Of a stretch of 64,000 nucleotides of DNA, positions 63,701 to 64,000 are shown in pieces (within the stretch, counting starts at the first letter, position 1; each line of letters begins with the position of its first letter). Below the pieces are notes generated by a model. The model was given only the letters and a program-made list of their open reading frames with translations, did not search any database and was not told where the DNA came from. The position numbers and the translations under genes were made by a program. The stretch is from positions 124,001 through 188,000 of the forward strand of contig SEMN01000526.1 of NCBI GenBank assembly GCA_005408345.1, given 5' to 3'. This stretch comes from Macquaria australasica (lineage: Eukaryota > Chordata > Actinopteri > Centrarchiformes > Percichthyidae).

Positions 63701-63737
63701 GGGACCCCAGGGTGACAAAGGAAGTCGGGGGGAGACG
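3673..63737 (+). CDS. col27a1: Type XXVII collagen alpha-1 chain, 5' part of gene (53 coding exons; C-terminus outside window)
   Basis: This is a fibrillar collagen pro-alpha chain that is secreted and assembles as a homotrimer in cartilage and other matrix. The joined exons give 1441 codons: signal peptide (about residues 1-38), TSPN domain (about 41-245), variable Ser/Thr/Pro-rich region (about 246-468) and triple helix from residue 469 to the window edge. Identification rests on the TSPN stretch around HDGRWH and the HNYC...ADTY segment, on conserved blocks such as GLPGLFGLPG and GAKGYPGRQ, on the GLSPG and KAEGPPG helix interruptions, and on mir-455 in intron 10; all agree with vertebrate COL27A1 as I remember it. 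Col24a1, the nearest relative, lacks this combination. Every intron is GT-AG except intron 36 (GC-AG). The remaining helix exons, C-telopeptide, C-propeptide and stop codon are absent. Whether it is the teleost a or b copy is unresolved. Confidence 0.95.
5295..5400 (+). repeat. Decayed teleost dispersed repeat (family T1)
   Basis: Fragments AAACAATTAGTTGATTAAT, ACAGCTTCTGCA and TTTCTTTGTTTCATATCATT follow the order seen in the better copies near 18.0, 45.0, 49.9 and 62.4 kb. I group them here as T1. Confidence 0.45.
5411..5439. repeat. (GAAT)n tetranucleotide repeat
   Basis: About seven units with one A-rich variant. Confidence 0.85.
5646..5710 (+). CDS. col27a1: col27a1 exon 2 (signal peptide core)
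   Basis: This 65-nt exon is flanked by a TTTAG acceptor and GTAAGC donor. Read in the phase set by exon 1 it gives the hydrophobic segment VLILWTILCCACSLRLAQAQ, a clear signal-peptide h-region. It has an A-Q-A signal peptidase motif at residues 36-38, just before DVDVLQ in exon 3. Its small size and phase agree with the three-exon 5' arrangement of COL27A1. Confidence 0.87.
7427..7603 (-). repeat. tRNA-like SINE fragment
   Basis: On the minus strand GGTTGCTGGTTTGAGTCCC resembles a tRNA B-box region, preceded by a degenerate A-box-like stretch, as in common fish tRNA-derived SINEs. It is too diverged to be a functional tRNA. Confidence 0.4.
9825..9925 (+). repeat. Possible LINE/SINE 3' tail
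   Basis: The stretch TCTGTAAAGCCCCTTGTAG followed by AATTAAAGTTATT resembles the 3' ends of L2-type fish retroposons. It is short and diverged. Confidence 0.3.
10077..11398 (+). CDS. col27a1: col27a1 exon 3 (TSPN domain, variable region, start of triple helix)
   Basis: This 1322-nt exon covers residues 40-480. Residues about 41-245 form the TSPN/laminin-G-like domain of the N-propeptide. It includes HDGRWH at 155-160 and four cysteines at 177, 217, 232 and 239, which fit the two disulfides of this fold. Residues about 246-468 are a low-complexity Ser/Thr/Pro/Lys-rich linker with possible N-glycosylation sites (NFT, NKT). It is clearly shorter than the human variable region as I recall it. 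The helix begins at Gly469 with GAPGLKGEPGPP, and the exon ends on a codon boundary at a GTGAGT donor. It is the only long coding exon in the window. Confidence 0.95.
11399..14814 (+). other. Intron 3
   Basis: A 3.4-kb non-coding intron. The only structure I see is a MITE-like element near 13.4-13.7 kb. The plus-strand open frames after 13.98 kb have no collagen pattern or splice support. Confidence 0.7.
13374..13710. mobile_element. MITE-like element, probably a DNA transposon derivative
   Basis: One end reads TGATGCACCGATCCGA and the other, reverse complemented, CAATGCACCAATCCAA. These are imperfect terminal inverted repeats around about 340 bp of non-coding sequence. The termini resemble hAT-type fish MITEs, but the family is not established. 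Confidence 0.5.
14815..14868 (+). CDS. col27a1: col27a1 exon 4
   Basis: A 54-nt exon (CTTAG acceptor, GTGAGT donor) encoding GLQGLPGLPGKPGKRGPR, six perfect Gly-X-Y triplets near the N-end of the triple helix. Confidence 0.95.
18021..18205 (+). repeat. Teleost dispersed repeat (family T1)
   Basis: It begins CTGAAACGATTAGTCAATTAAC and continues with AAAAATGCCAGACA, TTCTGGTT and TTTTGGACTATTG, the order shared with the other T1 copies in this gene. It is truncated at the 3' side. Confidence 0.55.
19581..19614. repeat. GGCA-rich tandem repeat
   Basis: About eight imperfect GGCA/GACA tetranucleotide units. Confidence 0.75.
19854..19907 (+). CDS. col27a1: col27a1 exon 5
   Basis: A 54-nt exon after a long pyrimidine tract and CAG, donor GTACAG. 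It encodes GPPGPHGNPGRPGPPGVK, six triplets. Confidence 0.95.
19908..23045 (+). other. Intron 5
   Basis: A 3.1-kb non-coding intron with one element bounded by terminal repeats near 20.3-20.6 kb, a shared dispersed motif at about 20.16-20.19 kb, and an AT dinucleotide run near 21.01-21.03 kb. Confidence 0.7.
20284..20640. mobile_element. Dispersed repeat with short terminal inverted repeats
   Basis: It starts AACAGGTTTCGTACA and ends, on the other strand, AACAGGGTTCGTACA. The body repeats phrases such as CTTGAAAAATGCTTGA and TTGAAAAGTCCTTGAATTTT. I recognise the pattern from fish genomes but not a family name. Confidence 0.55.
23046..23099 (+). CDS. col27a1: col27a1 exon 6 (first helix interruption)
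   Basis: A 54-nt exon encoding GQKGDHGLSPGQALKGPK. The Gly-X-Y rhythm breaks into a four-residue GLSP and a five-residue GQALK unit, while the exon stays 18 codons long. The GLSPG interruption is a type XXVII hallmark and helped identify the gene. Confidence 0.95.
23208..23261 (+). CDS. col27a1: col27a1 exon 7
   Basis: A 54-nt exon 108 bp after exon 6 (TTTTTAG acceptor, GTAGAA donor) encoding GEPGVMGPPGLPGQDGRK. Confidence 0.95.
24268..25130 (+). repeat. Composite teleost dispersed repeat
   Basis: It opens with TTTTGTCAACAAATCCCATGA, a motif also seen as a fragment near 20.17 kb. Later phrases such as AACTACAGTGCCCATG and ATGGAGCCAGCTGACTGGA are familiar from a high-copy fish repeat. Boundaries are approximate. 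Confidence 0.45.
27100..27118. repeat. (CTG)n trinucleotide run
   Basis: Six uninterrupted CTG units, followed about 70 bp later by a short GA run. Confidence 0.85.
28443..28913. mobile_element. MITE-like long inverted repeat, copy B
   Basis: The ends are near-mirror images: GACATTTTGGGGAAATACGC against GCGTATTTCCCAAAATGTC on the same strand. The inner arms also pair (GAAGCTACAG with CTGTAGCTT). It shares blocks such as AGTGGTATCAATCTT and CATCTAACTCTCAG with copy A upstream of the gene. Confidence 0.75.
30217..30261 (+). CDS. col27a1: col27a1 exon 8 (45 nt)
   Basis: The first of the 45-nt helix exons (CAACAG acceptor, GTGAGT donor). It encodes GQKGHPGPSGLPGEP, five triplets, after the 7-kb intron 7. 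It opens a run in which 45- and 54-nt exons alternate. Confidence 0.94.
30262..33077 (+). other. Intron 8
   Basis: A 2.8-kb non-coding intron with a purine/pyrimidine-rich stretch near 31.13-31.16 kb and one MITE-like element near 31.65-32.0 kb. Confidence 0.7.
31651..31999. mobile_element. MITE with 15-bp terminal inverted repeats
   Basis: It begins TGTGTCTGAAATCAC and ends GTGATTTTGGACACA; reverse complemented, the end differs from the start at only two positions. The interior (CTATATAGTGCACTATAT-like) is typical of a high-copy fish MITE. Non-coding. Confidence 0.65.
33078..33131 (+). CDS. col27a1: col27a1 exon 9
   Basis: A 54-nt exon (CCACAG acceptor, GTGCAG donor) encoding GERGDDGSPGAKGYPGRQ. 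The GAKGYPGRQ block is strongly conserved in COL27A1. Confidence 0.95.
33132..34424 (+). other. Intron 9
   Basis: A 1.3-kb non-coding intron beginning with a CA-rich stretch (about 33172-33229). I see no other structure. Confidence 0.7.
34425..34469 (+). CDS. col27a1: col27a1 exon 10 (45 nt)
   Basis: A 45-nt exon (ATTTAG acceptor, GTAAGT donor) encoding GLPGPVGKMGPKGVM. It lies immediately upstream of the mir-455 host intron. Confidence 0.95.
34470..35308 (+). other. Intron 10 (mir-455 host)
   Basis: An 839-bp intron carrying the mir-455 hairpin in sense orientation about 0.5 kb after exon 10. The rest shows no other recognisable element. Confidence 0.85.
34973..35067 (+). ncRNA. mir455: mir-455 precursor hairpin in col27a1 intron 10
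   Basis: The hairpin carries both mature miR-455 arms. The 5p arm occupies 34990-35011 (starts TATGTGCCC, ends ACTACATCG) and the 3p arm 35028-35048 (starts GCAGTCC, ends CATATACAC), with a short loop between. The 5p arm has C where human has U at its ninth base; I recall the fish form as having C. Flanking bases (GTGAGGG before, TTGCCTCA after) also pair and match the known precursor. Mammalian MIR455 lies in intron 10 of COL27A1 on the same strand, as here. It is expected to be processed from the host transcript or a local promoter and is known for cartilage roles linked to TGF-beta signalling. Strong conservation makes the call secure. Confidence 0.97.
35309..35362 (+). CDS. col27a1: col27a1 exon 11
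   Basis: A 54-nt exon (CTCTAG acceptor, GTGAGT donor) encoding GHIGLPGLFGLPGPDGER. GLPGLFGLPG is a recognisable COL27A1 block. Confidence 0.95.
35363..36352 (+). other. Intron 11
   Basis: A 990-bp intron, partly filled by a dispersed repeat at about 35.75-36.03 kb. It ends in a long CT-rich tract before exon 12. Confidence 0.7.
35746..36028 (+). repeat. Teleost dispersed repeat (family T2), copy 1
   Basis: Phrases such as ATTAAATTTGGTGCAAGCA, GAGGATGAATCCCAATAGC and GCATTGAGCTCAAAGTACA belong to a high-copy fish repeat. A second, differently preserved part is in intron 28. Confidence 0.5.
36353..36397 (+). CDS. col27a1: col27a1 exon 12 (45 nt)
   Basis: A 45-nt exon (TTCCAG acceptor, GTAAAG donor) encoding GIPGVHGKKGKMGRP. 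Confidence 0.95.
36398..38511 (+). other. Intron 12
   Basis: A 2.1-kb non-coding intron. Near its 3' end is a LINE/SINE-type tail (about 38.26-38.35 kb). Nothing else stands out. Confidence 0.7.
38258..38353 (+). repeat. L2-type retroposon 3' tail
   Basis: ATTGTAAAGCCCCTTGAGG followed by GGGATATATAAATAAAATTG is the characteristic 3' end of fish L2-related LINEs and their SINE partners. Confidence 0.55.
38512..38565 (+). CDS. col27a1: col27a1 exon 13
   Basis: A 54-nt exon (GCTCAG acceptor, GTAAGT donor) encoding GFPGDFGERGPPGPDGNP. Confidence 0.95.
38566..39466 (+). other. Intron 13
   Basis: A 900-bp non-coding intron. I see no repeat or RNA signal in it. Confidence 0.65.
39467..39511 (+). 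CDS. col27a1: col27a1 exon 14 (45 nt, helix cysteine)
   Basis: A 45-nt exon (TCTTAG acceptor, GTGAGT donor) encoding GELGAPGPCGVTGLI. Cys660 sits in the Y position of a GPC triplet, inside an otherwise regular triple helix, where fibrillar collagens rarely carry cysteine. Confidence 0.94.
39512..40141 (+). other. Intron 14
   Basis: A 630-bp AT-rich intron with nothing recognisable. Confidence 0.65.
40142..40195 (+). CDS. col27a1: col27a1 exon 15
   Basis: A 54-nt exon (TTGCAG acceptor, GTAAAT donor) encoding GDMGPVGIMGLPGPPGLK. Confidence 0.95.
40448..40492 (+). CDS. col27a1: col27a1 exon 16 (45 nt)
   Basis: A 45-nt exon with a less common CCAAG acceptor and a weakish GTGATC donor, encoding GVPGNPGEPGLKGDK. 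Confidence 0.94.
40686..40739 (+). CDS. col27a1: col27a1 exon 17 (second helix cysteine)
   Basis: A 54-nt exon (TCTCAG acceptor, GTAGGT donor) encoding GDVGLSGEPGECGFQGDK. Cys711 lies in the Y position of GEC, 51 residues (17 triplets) after Cys660. Confidence 0.95.
40746..40917 (+). mobile_element. tRNA-derived SINE fragment
   Basis: A degenerate tRNA-like head contains the B-box-like GGTGGTTCGATGCC. A body follows with CCAAAGTGTCAAAGCAAGACACTGAAC, typical of a common fish SINE. The A-box region is eroded, so it is not a functional tRNA. Confidence 0.6.
40918..41489. mobile_element. Long near-perfect inverted repeat (hairpin MITE)
   Basis: The arms at about 40918-41130 and 41270-41489 are near-complementary over roughly 200 bases. 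For example AACTTGGGCCCTATTTTTAC faces AAAAATAGGGCCCAGGTTT, and TGTCCACTAAAAGT faces ACTTTTAGTGGACA. About 140 bp of spacer lies between. RNA from it would fold into a long hairpin. No coding capacity. Confidence 0.8.
41703..41756 (+). CDS. col27a1: col27a1 exon 18
   Basis: A 54-nt exon (TTGCAG acceptor, GTATCT donor) encoding GIRGSPGLPGPRGKPGPQ. Confidence 0.95.
41757..42756 (+). other. Intron 18
   Basis: A 1-kb non-coding intron in which I see no repeat family or RNA gene. Confidence 0.65.
42757..42810 (+). CDS. col27a1: col27a1 exon 19
   Basis: A 54-nt exon (TCTTAG acceptor, GTAGGA donor) encoding GKPGEKGPDGLPGPPGPE. It opens a tight cluster, exons 19-22, with introns of about 86-154 bp. 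Confidence 0.95.
42965..43018 (+). CDS. col27a1: col27a1 exon 20
   Basis: A 54-nt exon (CCACAG acceptor, GTTAGT donor) encoding GFPGDIGPPGQNGPEGPK, highly similar to the human segment. Confidence 0.95.
43106..43159 (+). CDS. col27a1: col27a1 exon 21
   Basis: A 54-nt exon (CCATAG acceptor, GTGGGG donor) encoding GKQGTRGMPGPRGTPGLQ. Confidence 0.95.
43250..43294 (+). CDS. col27a1: col27a1 exon 22 (45 nt)
   Basis: A 45-nt exon (TGTCAG acceptor, GTGAGT donor) encoding GDEGPVGPAGPAGLE. Confidence 0.95.
43295..44354 (+). other. Intron 22
   Basis: A 1.06-kb non-coding intron. The open frame running into exon 23 is read-through of intron sequence. Nothing else is recognised. Confidence 0.65.
44355..44408 (+). 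CDS. col27a1: col27a1 exon 23
   Basis: A 54-nt exon (GTTCAG acceptor, GTCAGA donor) encoding GRPGRQGFPGLTGPDGLK. Confidence 0.95.
44637..44681 (+). CDS. col27a1: col27a1 exon 24 (45 nt)
   Basis: A 45-nt exon (CTGTAG acceptor, GTAAAG donor) encoding GETGITGEVGKLGER. Confidence 0.94.
44857..44910 (+). CDS. col27a1: col27a1 exon 25
   Basis: A 54-nt exon (CTTCAG acceptor, GTTAGC donor) encoding GLPGFIGPVGDTGIAGEK. Confidence 0.95.
44911..45378 (+). other. Intron 25
   Basis: A 468-bp intron mostly occupied by a T1 repeat copy. Confidence 0.75.
45016..45341 (+). repeat. Teleost dispersed repeat (family T1), well-preserved copy
   Basis: It runs from AGCTGAAACAATACTTCAAT through AAAAATGTCAAACACTTG, GCTGCTTTTCTCTGTAATAT, TTTTGGACTGTTGGTCAGAC and TTGGGCTCTG to ATTAATCGATAATGAAAATA and GCAGCTCTA. 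This is the most complete T1 order in the window. Confidence 0.65.
45379..45432 (+). CDS. col27a1: col27a1 exon 26
   Basis: A 54-nt exon (CCTCAG acceptor, GTAAGG donor) encoding GDRGKTGAPGPPGEPGPM. Confidence 0.95.
45640..45693 (+). CDS. col27a1: col27a1 exon 27
   Basis: A 54-nt exon (CATCAG acceptor, GTAAGT donor) encoding GHTGIPGETGPPGPQGIP. Confidence 0.95.
45855..45908 (+). CDS. col27a1: col27a1 exon 28
   Basis: A 54-nt exon (ATTCAG acceptor, GTAAGT donor) encoding GPPGSQGSIGIRGPKGRR. The basic KGRRG at the junction to exon 29 is a conserved mid-helix feature. Confidence 0.95.
46036..46345 (+). repeat. Teleost dispersed repeat (family T2), copy 2
   Basis: Phrases such as TTGGATGGATTGCCATGACA, CAGACATTCATGGTCCCCAG, GCTAGCATGCTAACACGCTA and AAACATTATACCTGCTAAAC are characteristic of this high-copy fish repeat. 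Confidence 0.65.
46833..46853. repeat. (TG)n microsatellite
   Basis: About ten uninterrupted TG units. Confidence 0.9.
48794..48847 (+). CDS. col27a1: col27a1 exon 29
   Basis: A 54-nt exon (GCATAG acceptor, GTGAGC donor) encoding GLRGPDGPVGEKGSTGVK. Confidence 0.95.
48848..49301 (+). other. Intron 29
   Basis: A 454-bp non-coding intron with nothing recognisable. Confidence 0.65.
49302..49346 (+). CDS. col27a1: col27a1 exon 30 (45 nt)
   Basis: A 45-nt exon (TTGCAG acceptor, GTAAGA donor) encoding GPDGPPGKVGLPGET. Confidence 0.95.
49347..50334 (+). other. Intron 30
   Basis: A 988-bp AT-rich intron with a TTA-type low-complexity stretch (about 49378-49402) and a T1 repeat in its second half. 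Confidence 0.7.
49838..50110 (+). repeat. Teleost dispersed repeat (family T1)
   Basis: It has GCTGCTTTTCTCTGTTTAATATCA, ATTGTAAATTGAATATATTTG, TTTGAAGATACCACCTTGGG and the terminal ACTTGCAGCCCTA in the same order and orientation as the other copies. Confidence 0.65.
50335..50379 (+). CDS. col27a1: col27a1 exon 31 (45 nt)
   Basis: A 45-nt exon (CTGCAG acceptor, GTAAGT donor) encoding GKLGEPGEAGPKGFP. Exons 30 and 31 are the only adjacent pair of 45-nt exons. Confidence 0.95.
50570..50623 (+). CDS. col27a1: col27a1 exon 32
   Basis: A 54-nt exon (TTTCAG acceptor, GTGAGT donor) encoding GVQGPSGPPGAKGIAGEP. Confidence 0.95.
50624..51288 (+). other. Intron 32
   Basis: A 665-bp non-coding intron with a pyrimidine-rich 3' half. 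No repeat is recognised. Confidence 0.65.
51289..51342 (+). CDS. col27a1: col27a1 exon 33
   Basis: A 54-nt exon (CCGCAG acceptor, GTGAGT donor) encoding GPAGPSGTIGPLGEMGPR. Confidence 0.95.
51430..51483 (+). CDS. col27a1: col27a1 exon 34
   Basis: A 54-nt exon (TGACAG acceptor, GTGAAA donor) encoding GPPGKAGERGPPGEPGEK. Confidence 0.95.
51484..52580 (+). other. Intron 34
   Basis: A 1.1-kb non-coding intron containing one minus-strand tRNA-derived SINE head. Confidence 0.7.
51921..52040 (-). mobile_element. tRNA-derived SINE head, minus strand
   Basis: Read on the minus strand, TGGCTCAGGAGGTAGAGCG is an A-box-like tRNA 5' part and GGTGGTTCGATCCCCGGCTC contains a perfect B-box (GGTTCGATCCC). 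The body phrase GGGCAAGACACTGAACCTTA follows. It is the same family as the fragment in intron 17 but better preserved at the promoter boxes. Confidence 0.7.
52581..52634 (+). CDS. col27a1: col27a1 exon 35
   Basis: A 54-nt exon (TGACAG acceptor, GTGAGT donor) encoding GAIGLPGNIGEQGLIGQR. Confidence 0.95.
52873..52926 (+). CDS. col27a1: col27a1 exon 36 (followed by a GC donor)
   Basis: A 54-nt exon (TGTCAG acceptor) encoding GEPGIDGEVGTSGPDGAK. The junction reads AAG|GCAAGT, so intron 36 uses a GC donor. The nearest GT, four bases on, would break the reading frame and the 54-nt rule. Confidence 0.93.
52927..55537 (+). other. Intron 36 (GC-AG)
   Basis: A 2.6-kb intron whose 5' splice site is GCAAGT instead of GT. 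Its second half contains a decayed non-LTR retrotransposon. No other gene is seen. Confidence 0.8.
54435..55255 (+). mobile_element. Decayed LINE fragment (reverse transcriptase remnants)
   Basis: Frame segments match the order of a non-LTR retrotransposon ORF2 C-terminal half. DRCFSVT leads to GVPQGSILGPV at 54497-54529, a diagnostic reverse transcriptase motif. Then come WLANNFFQ, LNYCNSLFTCLS, and near the end DQGFVVVAPQAL, resembling the GDRAF-VVAPKLWN tail motif. Stops and frameshifts interrupt it, and the YXDD-containing portion is eroded. It resembles the fish L2/CR1/Rex-type LINEs; the exact clade is not assigned. Confidence 0.7.
55538..55645 (+). CDS. col27a1: col27a1 exon 37 (108 nt)
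   Basis: A 108-nt exon (TCTCAG acceptor, GTAAGT donor) of twelve Gly-X-Y triplets, beginning GEKGDAGPEGATGDRG and ending GPPGPPGLVGVR. At twice 54 nt it fits the classic fusion of two 54-nt collagen exons by intron loss. Confidence 0.95.
55745..55798 (+). CDS. col27a1: col27a1 exon 38
   Basis: A 54-nt exon (CACTAG acceptor, GTTTGT donor) encoding GQEGKPGKIGERGKPGEK, a strongly charged stretch. Confidence 0.95.
56034..56141 (+). CDS. col27a1: col27a1 exon 39 (108 nt)
   Basis: A 108-nt exon (CTCCAG acceptor, GTAAGA donor) of twelve triplets, beginning GSKGQQGHLGETGPIG and ending GARGTIGPV. Confidence 0.95.
56220..56273 (+). CDS. col27a1: col27a1 exon 40
   Basis: A 54-nt exon (CCCTAG acceptor, GTAAGC donor) encoding GAPGRMGQQGDPGISGYE. 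Confidence 0.95.
56274..57814 (+). other. Intron 40
   Basis: A 1.5-kb non-coding intron, A/T-rich, with no recognised repeat beyond short A and T runs. Confidence 0.65.
57815..57868 (+). CDS. col27a1: col27a1 exon 41
   Basis: A 54-nt exon (TCATAG acceptor, GTACAT donor) encoding GHTGPQGPPGPPGPKGEK. Confidence 0.95.
57869..58942 (+). other. Intron 41
   Basis: A 1.07-kb non-coding intron with a short T run near 58.31 kb. Nothing else is recognised. Confidence 0.65.
58943..58999 (+). CDS. col27a1: col27a1 exon 42 (57 nt, second helix interruption)
   Basis: A 57-nt exon (TTTAG acceptor, GTGAGT donor) encoding GEQGDDSKAEGPPGPQGDR. The extra codon creates the second conserved type XXVII helix interruption (KAEGPPG). 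A serine (AGC) stands where I recall human having glycine just before KAE, so the non-Gly-X-Y run is seven residues instead of four. Confidence 0.95.
59089..59142 (+). CDS. col27a1: col27a1 exon 43
   Basis: A 54-nt exon (ACCCAG acceptor, GTAAGT donor) encoding GPPGDRGERGEPGDPGHI. Confidence 0.95.
59253..59306 (+). CDS. col27a1: col27a1 exon 44
   Basis: A 54-nt exon (TTCCAG acceptor, GTAAGT donor) encoding GQLGGDGKRGEAGAPGLP. Confidence 0.95.
59421..59474 (+). CDS. col27a1: col27a1 exon 45
   Basis: A 54-nt exon (TTTTAG acceptor, GTAAGG donor) encoding GHSGPKGQPGLKGSKGDQ. Confidence 0.95.
59602..59655 (+). CDS. col27a1: col27a1 exon 46
   Basis: A 54-nt exon (CTCCAG acceptor, GTGGGT donor) encoding GQKGKSGARGTSGTKGPP. 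Confidence 0.95.
59769..59876 (+). CDS. col27a1: col27a1 exon 47 (108 nt)
   Basis: A 108-nt exon (TCTAAG acceptor, GTGAGG donor) of twelve triplets, beginning GPEGPPGPRGVVGREG and ending GKDGSKGVK. It is the first of three consecutive double-length exons. Confidence 0.95.
59965..60072 (+). CDS. col27a1: col27a1 exon 48 (108 nt)
   Basis: A 108-nt exon (TTTAG acceptor, GTGAGA donor) of twelve triplets, beginning GEQGEDGEVGLPGKPG and ending GSQGSFGPK. Confidence 0.95.
60073..60930 (+). other. Intron 48
   Basis: An 858-bp non-coding intron with a likely tRNA-derived SINE in its second half and a GT-rich stretch just before exon 49. Confidence 0.7.
60668..60872 (+). mobile_element. Probable tRNA-derived SINE
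   Basis: A tRNA-like head starting GGGGCACCATAGTGATGTAG has a B-box-like GGTTCAGTTCTTG about 60 bases on. A body follows with TTAGGTGCCCCACTAAA and GGTGGGAAGCCAGTGAGGG. The layout fits a fish SINE of a different family from those in introns 17 and 34. Confidence 0.5.
60931..61038 (+). CDS. col27a1: col27a1 exon 49 (108 nt)
   Basis: A 108-nt exon (CTCCAG acceptor, GTGAGC donor) of twelve triplets, beginning GERGLPGQTGASGKRG and ending GDPGPKGQP. Confidence 0.95.
61147..61200 (+). CDS. col27a1: col27a1 exon 50
   Basis: A 54-nt exon (TATCAG acceptor, GTATGC donor) encoding GDTGEQGYPGVLGLFGPK. The GLFGPK end is conserved with human. Confidence 0.95.
61201..63318 (+). other. Intron 50
   Basis: A 2.1-kb non-coding intron with a T1 repeat at about 62.35-62.62 kb and, just after it, part of a MITE-like element starting GCTGTGTCCCAATTCC (about 62.67 kb on) whose far end I cannot place. 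Confidence 0.7.
62345..62622 (+). repeat. Teleost dispersed repeat (family T1)
   Basis: TGTTTCTGTTATATGATTG, AATTGAATACCTTTGCGTTT, GTGTTGGTCAGACAAACAA and the ending GATTAATCAAC...GTTGCAGCCCTA follow the T1 order and orientation. Confidence 0.65.
63319..63381 (+). CDS. col27a1: col27a1 exon 51 (63 nt)
   Basis: A 63-nt exon (TTGTAG acceptor, GTAAGA donor) of seven triplets, beginning GPPGDFGSAGIQG and ending GPRGLM. The unusual length matches the corresponding human segment of 21 residues. Confidence 0.95.
63549..63602 (+). CDS. col27a1: col27a1 exon 52
   Basis: A 54-nt exon (TTCCAG acceptor, GTATGT donor) encoding GMEGALGPVGIIGPSGHP. Confidence 0.95.
63702..63737 (+). CDS. col27a1: col27a1 exon 53 (36 nt, last exon in window)
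   Basis: A 36-nt exon (CATCAG acceptor, GTGCGT donor) encoding GPQGDKGSRGET. It is near the C-end of the helix: only a few further triplets, then the C-telopeptide and C-propeptide, are expected in the exons beyond the window. Confidence 0.93.
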
Positions 63738-64000
63738 GTGCGTGGCGCTGTTTTTGATGAATCCTTTTCTGTCTGTACTGTGAGCACAGAATAGGATACT
63801 TAGTATGGAGACAGCACACCACTCAGCCTCCTTTGCCCCCCAGCACTTTTCATTTCCTATTGTGCTCCACTGTTTGTTGTTACACTCACAGTGACACTTA
63901 GCTGCTGTGGAATTCCTGTCAGGGTGATAAATGTTGGCTGCATGCTCATCTCAAGCTTTTTAAGAGGTTTGTTGAGCGCTCATACACAGGCATAATTCAC
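63738..64000 (+). other. Start of intron 53
   Basis: No further collagen exon is visible. The CAG at about 63920 is followed by a glycine codon but the reading then loses the Gly-X-Y pattern at once. Confidence 0.7.

Noticed and set aside
3673..63737. Identity as col24a1, col5a or col11a
   Set aside because: The short helix interruptions (GLSPG, KAEGPPG), the exon 3 organisation and mir-455 in intron 10 fit COL27A1 specifically.
63915..63960. Possible next collagen exon (CAG followed by GGTGATAAATG)
   Set aside because: The reading does not continue as Gly-X-Y and no donor follows at an expected size.
1..64000. CRISPR array, operon, phage or bacterial system
   Set aside because: There are no spaced direct repeats, no ribosome-binding-site-led gene runs and no bacterial coding density; the window is plainly vertebrate.

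Overview
The window is vertebrate genomic DNA and almost certainly comes from a ray-finned (teleost) fish. It holds short collagen exons spread over tens of kilobases with GT-AG introns, AT-rich introns full of simple repeats, and hairpin, tRNA-derived and LINE-type repeats of kinds I recognise from teleost genomes. There is no sign of bacterial or viral gene organisation.

One protein-coding gene fills the plus strand from about 3.4 kb to the right edge: the 5' part of col27a1, the alpha-1 chain of type XXVII (clade C fibrillar) collagen. I resolve 53 consecutive coding exons. They join in one open frame of 4323 nt, 1441 codons, from the start codon at 3673 to the end of exon 53 at 63737. Exons 1-2 encode the signal peptide. 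Exon 3 (1.3 kb) encodes the TSPN/laminin-G-like N-propeptide domain, a Ser/Thr/Pro-rich variable region and the first Gly-X-Y triplets. Exons 4-53 encode most of the triple helix as 36-, 45-, 54-, 57-, 63- and 108-nt exons that all start with a whole glycine codon. The last helix exons and the C-propeptide lie beyond the right edge. Fish often carry two co-orthologues (a and b); I cannot say from sequence alone which this is.

Intron 10 contains mir-455, in the host intron and orientation known for mammalian MIR455 in COL27A1. Both mature arms are readable. This independently confirms the host gene and makes the locus a cartilage collagen plus cartilage microRNA unit.

Region by region: 1-3.3 kb is non-coding upstream DNA with two MITE-like hairpins and one small pre-miRNA-like hairpin. 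3.3-3.7 kb is the probable promoter and 5' leader, with a CA microsatellite, a perfect CRE palindrome and two upstream ORFs. 3.7-34 kb has exons 1-9 split by long introns (up to 7 kb). 34-64 kb is exon-dense, with larger introns loaded with repeats, including a decayed LINE reverse transcriptase in intron 36.

I found no undescribed multi-gene system. The items most worth a second look are two cysteines inside the helix, the enlarged helix interruption in exon 42, the GC-AG intron, the uORF ending five bases before the start codon, the small upstream hairpin and the regular 45/54-nt exon alternation.
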